Assembly (NCBI GenBank): GCA_938036845.1
Contig: CALHWA010000116.1
Span: 1 to 14,964 of the forward strand
DNA length: 14,964 nucleotides
Source: an uncultured Candidatus Saccharibacteria bacterium
GTDB lineage: Bacteria > Patescibacteriota > Saccharimonadia > Saccharimonadales > Saccharimonadaceae
Reading direction: 5' to 3'
How positions within the stretch are numbered: the first letter of the stretch is position 1; the number at the start of each line of letters is the position of its first letter. Shown here piece after piece: positions 5,908 through 13,105 of the stretch. Position numbers and translations under genes: made by a program. The notes under the pieces were generated by a model. It saw nothing but the letters and a program-made list of their open reading frames with translations. It ran no database searches and was not told the DNA's origin.

Positions 5908-8211
5908 ATTCTTCTCGACGAGTTTAATCATCACTGCTTCGACATGTGAGCCGGGTCGGTCGCCACCAGCGACCTCGCCATTCTTTTTCCAGCCTTGCCA
6001 GCCCACCCAGGAGAGGTGAGTGTTGTAATAAATGTCGTAGCGAGCGGCATCGGCGGGACTAAGGCTAAGCTTGAGGGCTTCGAGTGCTTTGCTCTGGCCA
6101 GTCGTGCCACAGGGCTGCGATGATGAGAGAGTGACTGGTGGGAGCCACTGGCCAGCAGTTTTTGCTTCGCACTGGATGGTAATAGGTGAACCATCGCGCA
6201 GCGATACGGCTTTACCAAGGCGGATTGCCTCGAGGTAGCGCGATTTGCCAGTGGTGCCAGCCATGATAGGGTGTGACACATCGGGCATCCAGCCGATGTA
6301 GCCTACGTGGGCAGCGTAGCTCAGTTGATAGAGATCGGGCACAGCAGTATTGGTTGGGTTGTAAAAGGCACCGCCAGGCAAGCCGAGTGTATGCTTCGGC
6401 ACAAGGCGCACCTCGAGTGCTTCGAGCTGTCGGTAGGCACCGGTCGAACCAGCTGGTTGGCCATTCTTGGCCCAACCCATCCAGCCGACGTATTGCAAGT
6501 AACCTCGGTACCAGATGTCGTATGCAGTGGCAAGTTTGCCAGTAAGTAAGAAGCGGACTGCCTCAATGGAGCGGAACTGCCCTGTGGTGCCGGATACGTC
6601 GCCCGCTTGTTTCCAATCTTGCCAGCCGACGTAGCTAACGTGTGATGAATATTGGATGTTGCCTGGCAGGCCCGTTGTGTTGTGGAGCGATGCTTTGATG
6701 GCTTCGATGCGGCGGCTCTGGCCAGTGGTACCGCTCATCATCTCATCGCGCACTTCTGGCTGCCAGCCCACCATACCGACATGTGAACTGAGTGAGAGTC
6801 TAAGGGGTGATGGGTCGCCATGTGTTGCAATATTTTTATACGCTGCTCCGGATGATTCAGGCGCGGGTGTTCCTTTGCGCACCAACTTTATCTCAATCGC
6901 CTCGATAGCATTGTTAGCTCCGCCAGTCACACCAGCCACTTCACCATTCTTAGCCCAGCCCATCCAGCCAATGTAGCTCACGTGGGTGCGATAGTAGATG
7001 TCGTACGCTTGGGCGAGAGTACCAGTTGGCTGGATCTTGACGGCGGTGATTGGCCGGCCAAGCCCTGTTGTGCCCGACTGCATACTACCCTGCACAGTGG
7101 GTTGCCAACCGCGCTCGTTGCTGTATGAGGTATAATTTACCTCACCATCGATCGTGAGAGCTTGCATTGCCTTGCTTTGACCAGTGATACCTGTAATGCC
7201 ACGGTTATGGATTAATCCTGTCCAGCCGACGTAGCTGCTGTGCGAGCGGAAGCTGATAAGTGGTCGGCTATGCTGGGTCGAGCCAAACCAGTCATTCCAC
7301 ACTCGCCAGAAATTGCGGTTGCCATAGGCGCTGCAATGATCGCCCAGGCCATACATATTAGCCAGGGCTGCTTGATTGGGTTGGTAGGGTGTGTAGGTGT
7401 AGAGTGCCGCTGTGGCCTTGCTCTCGATATATACATCGCCAGCACCGCAGCCTCGCTGTACTACATTCCATAGGATACGATTGGTCGCAAACGGCTTTTT
7501 GTACGACCACCACGGTTGCTGCATACTATCCAGATACCAGCGGATGAGCTGTGCTCCTGAGGCAACTTGCATCGAGAAGCCAGCATAGTTGCGATCGCAA
7601 TTAGCACTGCCACCCGGGCCACTATCGGGGCAGTGTGAGCCCATGGCATAGGTGTATTGGTTTTGGAGTGGCCAAGTGTCAGAGGTGAGCGGGCCAGCCG
7701 ACTCGGTGGCGATCTTCACCAGCAGGACTTTAGGGTTGAGATTGTTTTGCTTGGCAGCATCATAGATAATCTGCGCGGCACTGACTGCTCCAGCGGGGAT
7801 CGTTCCACCGAAGTTGTTGGCGGGGATGTAATTGCCCGGTGTGTATTTAGGTACTTCATAATAATCCTTGAGGCAGACATATGGTGGCTCGTGCCAACCC
7901 CGAGCGGCGGCATACTGTGCTCGGCTGATATCGCGCCTGCCATGTTCGGCAGCAGGCTGCCGGCCATAAGTGTCGCATTGTGGGTTGAGGCTATTGAGAA
8001 ACGCCTGAATATCTGCCACCGACATATCGTCGCTATTGGTAAAGAGCAAATCATCAACGATATTGCCTGCTCGCCAATCGGCTGCCGTTACTGCTTGGGC
8101 TGGGCGGGAGAGGATAGTCGCAGCAAATAAACTCACACATAAAACACCAGCAAGGACATATCGCCAATATGTCGAGAAGGGACGAGCGGTGGAATATGAT
8201 TGAGCCATCAT
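5902..8211 (-). CDS. Secreted lysozyme-like protein with nine ChW repeats
   Basis: Predicted exported envelope protein of 769 residues. Residues 1-40 form a signal peptide (basic start, hydrophobic 17-34, AQA at the likely cleavage site). Residues about 45-310 resemble the lysozyme-like domain common in actinobacterial and Saccharibacteria surface proteins: NPKVLLVKIATES with candidate catalytic E170, MGSHCPDSG at 190-198 and YAGFSMQVASGAQLI at 209-223, plus several Cys that may form disulfides. From 317 on there are nine ChW modules, recognisable by GW and TTGQS...EA signatures. GW pairs lie at 329-330, 368-369, 415-416, 482-483, 529-530, 576-577, 640-641 and 737-738; the eighth module (about 686-716) is degenerate. 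ChW repeats are usually taken as cell-surface or cell-wall binding modules. The start is the first of two ATGs, with AAGGAGA eight bases upstream and the preceding gene's TAG touching the ATG. The active site is inferred. Confidence 0.85.
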   Translation of the reverse strand: MMAQSYSTARPFSTYWRYVLAGVLCVSLFAATILSRPAQAVTAADWRAGNIVDDLLFTNSDDMSVADIQAFLNSLNPQCDTYGRQPAAEHGRRDISRAQYAAARGWHEPPYVCLKDYYEVPKYTPGNYIPANNFGGTIPAGAVSAAQIIYDAAKQNNLNPKVLLVKIATESAGPLTSDTWPLQNQYTYAMGSHCPDSGPGGSANCDRNYAGFSMQVASGAQLIRWYLDSMQQPWWSYKKPFATNRILWNVVQRGCGAGDVYIESKATAALYTYTPYQPNQAALANMYGLGDHCSAYGNRNFWRVWNDWFGSTQHSRPLISFRSHSSYVGWTGLIHNRGITGITGQSKAMQALTIDGEVNYTSYSNERGWQPTVQGSMQSGTTGLGRPITAVKIQPTGTLAQAYDIYYRTHVSYIGWMGWAKNGEVAGVTGGANNAIEAIEIKLVRKGTPAPESSGAAYKNIATHGDPSPLRLSLSSHVGMVGWQPEVRDEMMSGTTGQSRRIEAIKASLHNTTGLPGNIQYSSHVSYVGWQDWKQAGDVSGTTGQFRSIEAVRFLLTGKLATAYDIWYRGYLQYVGWMGWAKNGQPAGSTGAYRQLEALEVRLVPKHTLGLPGGAFYNPTNTAVPDLYQLSYAAHVGYIGWMPDVSHPIMAGTTGKSRYLEAIRLGKAVSLRDGSPITIQCEAKTAGQWLPPVTLSSSQPCGTTGQSKALEALKLSLSPADAARYDIYYNTHLSWVGWQGWKKNGEVAGGDRPGSHVEAVMIKLVEKNE

Positions 8212-8787
8212 CTAGCGAATCTCCTTATCAAGTGTCTTCGTGAGTGCCTTGCCACCAAGCGGCGTGACAGCGAGAGAGATATGCCACGTACCTTTGGGTA
8301 ATGATCGGGCGGGCACAGAGAAGCCAGCACAGGTGGAATATTCTGGTTGGTAGATGATGGCAGCGTGCTGCTCAGAGCGCTGCTCGCTACTAGTGATCGT
8401 CAGCACGCACTGACCAGAGGAAAAGCCTTGTTCTCTCAGCTTAGTAGTCACGACGACCGTCTCGCTCGACTGCTCGGCAGAGAGCTCGATGTGCTTGGCC
8501 GAGGCTGGGACTGGCGCGGGCTGAGCCTGGGTGGTGCGCTGCTGCGAGGTATCTTTGGTATTGTCTGCATTATGGTCATTATTGTTATCTAAAAATGATT
8601 CTTTCGTGGCGGCATCGGTCTTGTGCTGCGTTTGTCTTTGGGCTGGCGTTGGCTCATCTGACAGGGGTGGCAATGGGGCGGGGCGCGTTGCGATATAGGC
8701 ACCATAACCACCAGCGGCGATGAGCGCAATGCCAATACTAATGATGAGCGTGAGACGTTTTTTGGATAGAGTACGTAATAATTTCAT
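8212..8787 (-). CDS. Membrane-anchored protein with low-complexity linker and C-terminal extracytoplasmic domain
   Basis: I do not recognise a named family. With the ATG at 8787 it has 191 residues: a basic N-terminus, one transmembrane helix at about 12-33, a Pro/Gln/Asn/Asp/Thr-rich linker to about 95, and a C-terminal domain (about 98-191) with alternating beta-like segments and two cysteines (C127, C153) that could form a disulfide. The topology suggests an inside N-terminus with the domain outside. A GTG at 8817 would add ten residues but overlaps the promoter -10 element, so I prefer the ATG. Translation from 8787 lacks a clear Shine-Dalgarno sequence. The stop TAG abuts the ATG of the ChW gene, so the two form one transcript and may work together at the envelope; that link is inference. 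Confidence 0.75.
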   Translation of the reverse strand: MKLLRTLSKKRLTLIISIGIALIAAGGYGAYIATRPAPLPPLSDEPTPAQRQTQHKTDAATKESFLDNNNDHNADNTKDTSQQRTTQAQPAPVPASAKHIELSAEQSSETVVVTTKLREQGFSSGQCVLTITSSEQRSEQHAAIIYQPEYSTCAGFSVPARSLPKGTWHISLAVTPLGGKALTKTLDKEIR

Positions 8788-8815
8788 AATGCTTGTGCTA
8801 TTAGTGTTCCATGTC

Positions 8816-8824
8816 ACTATAGCA
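8816..8824 (-). promoter_or_regulatory. Extended -10 promoter for the anchor protein / ChW operon
   Basis: On the minus strand TGCTATAGT spans 8824 to 8816, an extended -10 element. Transcription would begin around 8809, giving a leader of roughly 22 bases to the ATG at 8787. No good -35 is present, as is usual for extended -10 promoters. Confidence 0.55.
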
Positions 8825-9012
8825 TAAGCGTCATGAAAGGGGAAGGTGGAAGATGGAATATCAAAAAATCCTTATATAATCCTATCTTCTCAATGGTATA
8901 TCAGAACCTTACCAATTCTCGTATCGCTCTGTTTTTATCACCCTCTCATTCAAGACACCACAAAGAGCACTGTTTTTCCATAAACATCAACCCCTCGTGC
9001 TAGTACCGAAAT
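8825..9012. other. Intergenic spacer without a supported gene
   Basis: An A/T-rich stretch of about 190 bases between two minus-strand genes. It contains a small inverted repeat (TGGTA...TACCA near 8894-8914) but no ORF with coding character and no convincing terminator for the DUF2142 gene that ends at 9013. Confidence 0.5.
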
Positions 9013-10452
9013 TTATGCCACCGGTGGTACCGGTATCGGCGCGTGGTAAGCCCAATAGGTGCCAAAGGTATAGTACAGCAAAATTGCCCCGCAGCCAAAG
9101 AATATAAGGGCGTGAAACACCTTAGCCGAGGCAGTGTTGAACCAAACATACTTGCGTAGCCACACCCCACAGGGGATGAGGAGCACGAGTAGTGCCGTAA
9201 AGTAACGCCCTTGCACTCCATCAGCGTAGTATGCACCAGCACCAAAGCGAATTGGTAGCAGCGCCCAGGCGGTGTACATTGCGTATGAAACCGCCGCAAT
9301 AAAGACGGCAACAGTGGTGAGGTTGGCCGCGGCTAATCGACCAGCAGCTGGTGCTAGTGCTTGCTCCTCAGCTTTATCACGCTTGATGAGTGCAAGAAAG
9401 ACCAGCAGAAAGAGTGGAATCAAAACAAAGAGCGGCAGGTGATATTTGAAGCTTGAGAAGTCGCCCACACTACCACGTACCACGATGTCGGTGTAGCCAA
9501 TGTTTGGATTGATGTAGGTATTAAAGAGGATGCGGATAAACCTAAGTGGATTATGATGTAGTGGATTATCGGCTGCGCCAGATGAGAGGAGTGCACCATC
9601 ATAGATCTTTTGCCAGACGAGTAGTGCCGCCAGCGACACAATGCCAGTGCCCGCGATCAGCGCCCACTTGTGCAGGTTGAAGGGGAGCTTCTTGAAAAGT
9701 GATGGTAGCTTCGGCAGCTTGGTGTTTGGGATGAAGAGTCGCCCTGGCAAAAAGAGTAGCGGGAAGAGTAGTAAACCGTTAACCGCCTTGGTCAGTGCCA
9801 GCAGCGCCGCTATAGCTAAGAGGCCAGCAACTTGCTTGCGGCGGATCGGCGTTTCTTGAGTATAGAGATTGAGTGTCATGGCGGTAATGAGGAATATCGC
9901 TACATTTGTCATGACGTCGCTCGAGAGTGAGGCGGCGAGATGAACCATTAGTGGTAACAGCCCCACTACTGCAAAAACCCACTTACCAATCCGCACCCAC
10001 TTGATAATGAAAAACACACTGAGCGCATAAAACAGCAAGTTTGCAATTCGCCCAAAGAGAATCGTTAGGCCCGTCGACCCATTGAAGAGATTAGCAATAA
10101 AAATACCAAGCGTTTGCGGCGCATGCATAATGGGTGCGTAGCCCACGGCACTGTTGCATTTGCTTGTTGTCTTGAGATCTGAGCGGTTGATAGGGCGCGA
10201 ATAATCAGCACTAATATTGCCATGATACACCGATGATGCCCGGCCATTAACGTCCGCTGGGTAGGTGCAGCGCTTGGACTCTAAGCGGCCATCTGCCAGC
10301 GCATACGCCCGCAGATAGTGCATATTCTCATCACTCACCGACAGCTGCGGCACAAAAAACGCCGACAACAAGCCAAATAGCAAACACAGCGAAAGAAAGA
10401 CCCGCTCTGGCCGTGCAATAAATGATTCGAATGATACCCAATATTTCTTCAT
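9013..10452 (-). CDS. DUF2142 family multi-spanning membrane protein (GT-C-like)
   Basis: Polytopic membrane protein of 479 residues with roughly ten or more hydrophobic segments. Family marks are the acidic motif SVSDENMHYLRAYALADG (residues 38-55) in the first extracytoplasmic loop after helix one, HLAASLSSDVMTN at 171-183, and GVQGRYF at 412-418 before the last helices. DUF2142 proteins sit in cell-wall polysaccharide loci and share the outline of GT-C glycosyltransferases, which use lipid-linked sugar donors outside the membrane. A role in side-chain or terminal glycosylation is therefore plausible, not proven. I chose ATG 10452 because the longer frame to 10521 starts at TTG and its extra 23 residues overlap the promoter. 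The gene is divergent from the flippase gene, sharing a 92-base regulatory region. Confidence 0.82.
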   Translation of the reverse strand: MKKYWVSFESFIARPERVFLSLCLLFGLLSAFFVPQLSVSDENMHYLRAYALADGRLESKRCTYPADVNGRASSVYHGNISADYSRPINRSDLKTTSKCNSAVGYAPIMHAPQTLGIFIANLFNGSTGLTILFGRIANLLFYALSVFFIIKWVRIGKWVFAVVGLLPLMVHLAASLSSDVMTNVAIFLITAMTLNLYTQETPIRRKQVAGLLAIAALLALTKAVNGLLLFPLLFLPGRLFIPNTKLPKLPSLFKKLPFNLHKWALIAGTGIVSLAALLVWQKIYDGALLSSGAADNPLHHNPLRFIRILFNTYINPNIGYTDIVVRGSVGDFSSFKYHLPLFVLIPLFLLVFLALIKRDKAEEQALAPAAGRLAAANLTTVAVFIAAVSYAMYTAWALLPIRFGAGAYYADGVQGRYFTALLVLLIPCGVWLRKYVWFNTASAKVFHALIFFGCGAILLYYTFGTYWAYHAPIPVPPVA

Positions 10453-10462
10453 AACACGCCTG

Positions 10463-10491
10463 ATTATAGAGCACAAATCACAACAGAGCAA
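10463..10491 (-). promoter_or_regulatory. Promoter for the DUF2142 gene, very close to the start codon
   Basis: On the minus strand TTGCTC (10491-10486) and TATAAT (10468-10463) are separated by 17 bases, a near-ideal sigma-70 layout. The -10 ends just ten bases before the ATG at 10452. Transcription starting six or seven bases downstream would give an essentially leaderless mRNA, and no good Shine-Dalgarno sequence is present. Confidence 0.6.
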
Positions 10492-10525
10492 ATTATGGTC
10501 TAAATCGCGAGAAATAATCAACCAG

Positions 10526-10534
10526 TGGTATACT
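10526..10534 (+). promoter_or_regulatory. Extended -10 promoter for the flippase gene
   Basis: TGGTATACT at 10526-10534 is an extended -10 element. The ATG at 10545 follows after ten bases (AAATAAGATT), with no Shine-Dalgarno sequence, mirroring the divergent DUF2142 promoter. It predicts a leaderless or near-leaderless transcript. Confidence 0.55.
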
Positions 10535-10544
10535 AAATAAGATT

Positions 10545-11771
10545 ATGCAATCAAAAAATTATATCTGGAATTCCATCGGCTCCTTCTTGCAAAGTGCCAT
10601 CTCGCCAGCACTCCTCCTACTTATTACGCGGCTGAATGGCATTGCCGACTCGGGGGTTTTTTCCTTTGCGCTGTCGCTCTCGGTGGTGTTTTGGGCGATT
10701 GGCTTGTGGGGTGGGCGTACTTATCAGGTGTCGGATGTGCGCAAAGAGTTTAGTAGCAGCAGTTACCTTGCCGTCAAACTCGTGACGTCGATCGTGATGA
10801 TGGTTGGTGCGGTGCTGTTTTGCGCGGCAAATCACTATGATGTCGTGAAGTCGAGTATCATCATTGCGCTCGTGCTCTTCAAAGCGCTGGAGGCAGTGGC
10901 TGATGCACTCTATGGTGTGCTGCAGATTCACCACAGGCTCTACGTCGTTGGCTATTCGCTTACGATCAAGGCGGTAGGGGGCTTTGTGGCATTTTTGCTC
11001 GTTGATATGCTTGTGCATAGTGTGTTGTGGGGGGTGGTGGCAATTGTGGTGGTTAATGCTCTCATGCTTGTGTTGTATGATTGGCAACAGGTACAGCGGT
11101 ACGAATCTATCCAGCCCCATATCGATCATCTCATGCCTAAGCTGCGTCATGTTGGTATGATCATGCGGCGCTGCGCACCAGTGTTTCTCACCACATTTTT
11201 GACGATGTTTTCGCTTAATATTCCGCGCTATTTCCTTGATACATTTCACACGCACGAGATCGCGTATTTTGGTATTATGGCTATGCCCATTACATTACTC
11301 TCGCTGTTTATTACCTTCATTATTCAGCCCAATATCGTGCAGCTGTCGGAGCTCTATCATCAGCAAAAGCGCCTTGAGTTTCACGCTCTGGTGAGCAAAA
11401 TTATCCTTATCGTCTTGGGGATTAGTGCACTGACACTGATTGCGACGTGGCTGGTTGGGGCACCGCTTCTTACGCTCATCTTCAATGCGCGCATCACCGA
11501 TTATCGCACTGAGCTGCTCATCATGGTGGTGGGAGCAGTGGCTAATGCGCTGGTGTCGATTTATATCAATATCCTCACCGTGCTGCGCGAATTCAAGGGA
11601 CAGTTCTATATACTTCTGCTGAGTAATATCGTACTCACAGTCGTGTCATATAGCGTGGTGCAGCACTATGCGATGCTGGGCAGTGTGCTGTGTTTTATGG
11701 TGGCAGGCATCATTCAAGCGGCGCTACTCGCGGTAGTCTATCGCCAGCAACTGCGCTCTATGGCTGCGTAG
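10545..11771 (+). CDS. Wzx-like polysaccharide flippase (MOP/MATE superfamily)
   Basis: Integral membrane protein of 408 residues with about twelve hydrophobic segments, the pattern of polysaccharide-synthesis flippases that turn lipid-linked oligosaccharide units across the cytoplasmic membrane. Typical signs are the N-terminal helix with an Asn/Gly/Ser-rich start (NYIWNSIGSFLQSAISP), a short GLWGGRTYQVSD loop near 53-64 where Wzx proteins often have GLxxxxxR, and the NIPRYFLDTF segment near 225-234, a conserved place in the middle of the family. It is slightly shorter than many Wzx proteins. Only family membership can be claimed; the substrate is unknown. No Wzy polymerase is visible in the window. 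The gene is alone on its strand, divergent from the DUF2142 gene and followed by a 460-base spacer. Confidence 0.85.
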   Translation: MQSKNYIWNSIGSFLQSAISPALLLLITRLNGIADSGVFSFALSLSVVFWAIGLWGGRTYQVSDVRKEFSSSSYLAVKLVTSIVMMVGAVLFCAANHYDVVKSSIIIALVLFKALEAVADALYGVLQIHHRLYVVGYSLTIKAVGGFVAFLLVDMLVHSVLWGVVAIVVVNALMLVLYDWQQVQRYESIQPHIDHLMPKLRHVGMIMRRCAPVFLTTFLTMFSLNIPRYFLDTFHTHEIAYFGIMAMPITLLSLFITFIIQPNIVQLSELYHQQKRLEFHALVSKIILIVLGISALTLIATWLVGAPLLTLIFNARITDYRTELLIMVVGAVANALVSIYINILTVLREFKGQFYILLLSNIVLTVVSYSVVQHYAMLGSVLCFMVAGIIQAALLAVVYRQQLRSMAA

Positions 11772-12201
11772 TGCGAGTGGTCGCGTGTTGCGCTAAGTAG
11801 AGCCATTATCCATTCTTATGAGAACCACCAGACTTTTGTTTTTTATTAATTTCCCATCAAAACCTCAAAGGTCATCACGCTTCACACCCCGATAGATCGC
11901 TGTAAGGGTCAACATGTATGAGACACTGATCATTTGTGCCAGAGCTGGAGTCAATCATCATAATTGATTTATACACATCATTGAAGCAAAGTGCGAGAGA
12001 AAATCCAGCACCAAGAGAGGCTGTGAGATTCAGATTCTCCTAGCTTACTACGTAGCAAAATTGATTGCAATGATACCCCAAGGGGGTGGGATTGAGCGAG
12101 ACTATATGAGCACTTAACAGTAGTAAAATAGCTCATAAGCGTGTTTTTTATCCTACATCGACCATGCGATTTCAGATATTTCAAAAAGCTTACGCTAACT
12201 G
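11772..12201. other. Gene-poor spacer with inverted repeats
   Basis: About 430 bases with no ORF of convincing coding character. Structures seen: a small GCGA-GTGG-TCGC hairpin directly after the flippase stop, a T-rich tract at 11834-11844 without a good stem before it, a GC-rich hairpin ACCCC-AAG-GGGGT at 12075-12087, and a seven-base inverted repeat TATGAGC/GCTCATA (12105-12111 and 12131-12137) followed by T6 at 12144-12149. It may be a regulatory leader region or the remains of a lost gene. Confidence 0.5.
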
Positions 12202-12210
12202 TGCTATAAT
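12202..12210 (+). promoter_or_regulatory. Extended -10 promoter for the rmlD-GT8 operon
   Basis: TGCTATAAT at 12202-12210 is a perfect extended -10 element. The expected start near 12217 gives a leader of about fifteen bases that still contains a full AAGGAGG (12221-12227) four bases before the ATG at 12232. Unlike the two divergent promoters at 10463-10534, this gene has a strong ribosome binding site. Confidence 0.65.
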
Positions 12211-12231
12211 AGCGGAAACAAAGGAGGGTAT

Positions 12232-13089
12232 ATGAGCAAGGGAATTGTAATATTGGGTTGTAATGGCCAAGTGGGGCGGGCGCTCCAGGAGATATATCCA
12301 AAGGCAACGGCGCTGGGTCATCAGCAGCTCGACATTGCGGACGAAGAGCAGGTGCTTGGGTATGATTGGTCGGGTGTGGATGTTATTATCAACGCGGCGG
12401 CGTTCGTCAATGCCGATGGATCAGAAACGATTGAGGGCCGCGCTAAAGCGTGGCAGGTTAATGCTGTTGGCCCGCGCAATCTCGTCAAAGTAGCGCTGGA
12501 GCATGATATTACATTGGTGCACTATTCATCCGACTATGTCTTTGATGGGACGAACAAAAACCATGGTGAGGATGAATCGCTCTCACCACTGTCAGTCTAT
12601 GGTGACGTCAAGGCAGCAGGGGATCTATTGGTTAGCCTTGCACCGCGTCATTATGTGCTGCGCGTTTCGTGGGTGATTGGTGATGGGCACAACTTCCCGC
12701 GGACGATGAAGCGCCTGGCCGACATGCGCATTAATCCCAAGGTTGTGGATGATCAATATGGCCGGCCAACCTTTGCGTCGGAGATTGCGCGCGCCACCAA
12801 GCATTTGCTAGATACCAAGGCTGAGTATGGTTTGTACCATGTGTCTAACTCGGGGCCGATCAAATCGTGGGCAGAACTTGCCGAAGATATCTTCGAATAT
12901 GCAGGGCACGATCGCGATAGGGTTGTAAAAGTGTCAACACAAGAGTATAGTAAAGACAAGATTCCGTTTGCGCCTCGACCAATGTATAGCGATATGAATT
13001 TGTCGAAGCTGCACAACACCGGATTCATCAGTGAGAGCTATCAGCCATTACTGGAAAACTACGTAAAAAACATAGCAGCGGTGGAATAA
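12232..13089 (+). CDS. rmlD: RmlD-type dTDP-4-dehydrorhamnose reductase
   Basis: NAD(P)H-dependent reductase of 285 residues, expected to carry out the last step of dTDP-L-rhamnose synthesis (reduction of the 4-keto intermediate). The Rossmann motif is GCNGQVG at 9-15. The short-chain dehydrogenase active site is YSSDYVFDG at 98-106 together with Y123-x3-K127 (YGDVK). The DQYGRPT motif of RmlD lies at 174-180. Length is normal for the family. The ATG is supported by AAGGAGG four bases upstream. No rmlA, rmlB or rmlC is present in the window, so they must be elsewhere or this reductase serves another 4-keto sugar. It would supply donor for the WsaF-like transferase at 3278-5494. The downstream GT8 gene follows after sixteen bases. 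Confidence 0.87.
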   Translation: MSKGIVILGCNGQVGRALQEIYPKATALGHQQLDIADEEQVLGYDWSGVDVIINAAAFVNADGSETIEGRAKAWQVNAVGPRNLVKVALEHDITLVHYSSDYVFDGTNKNHGEDESLSPLSVYGDVKAAGDLLVSLAPRHYVLRVSWVIGDGHNFPRTMKRLADMRINPKVVDDQYGRPTFASEIARATKHLLDTKAEYGLYHVSNSGPIKSWAELAEDIFEYAGHDRDRVVKVSTQEYSKDKIPFAPRPMYSDMNLSKLHNTGFISESYQPLLENYVKNIAAVE

Positions 13090-13105
13090 AGGAGAGAGGC
13101 AGGCC

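Noticed and set aside
6316..6333. Plus-strand 18-base match to a tRNA D-arm (GTAGCTCAGTTGATAGAG)
   Set aside because: It lies inside the ChW gene on the opposite strand, encodes part of a conserved repeat (module 7), and no anticodon arm, T-loop or acceptor stem can be formed around it.
8788..8817. GTG 8817 as start of the membrane-anchored protein
   Set aside because: The GTG overlaps the TATAGT -10 element, so it could not be in the transcript; the ATG at 8787 directly precedes the basic, hydrophobic anchor.
10453..10521. Longer N-terminus for the DUF2142 protein from TTG 10521
   Set aside because: The extra 23 residues are not typical of the family and the segment contains a near-consensus -35/-10 promoter for the gene; ATG 10452 gives a normal start.
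10617..11255. Long minus-strand ORF (212 codons) opposite the flippase gene
   Set aside because: It is rich in His/Arg/Asn as expected for the antisense of a membrane protein, has no promoter or ribosome binding site, and the plus-strand frame is clearly a flippase.
11813..11844. Possible terminator for the flippase gene (TTCT-TATG-AGAA then T-rich tract)
   Set aside because: The stem is only four A/T-rich pairs and nine bases separate it from the T-tract, too weak to call.
11978..12307. Minus-strand ORF of 109 codons
   Set aside because: It overlaps the start, promoter and ribosome binding site of rmlD on the other strand, and its product has no coding-like pattern or recognisable domain.
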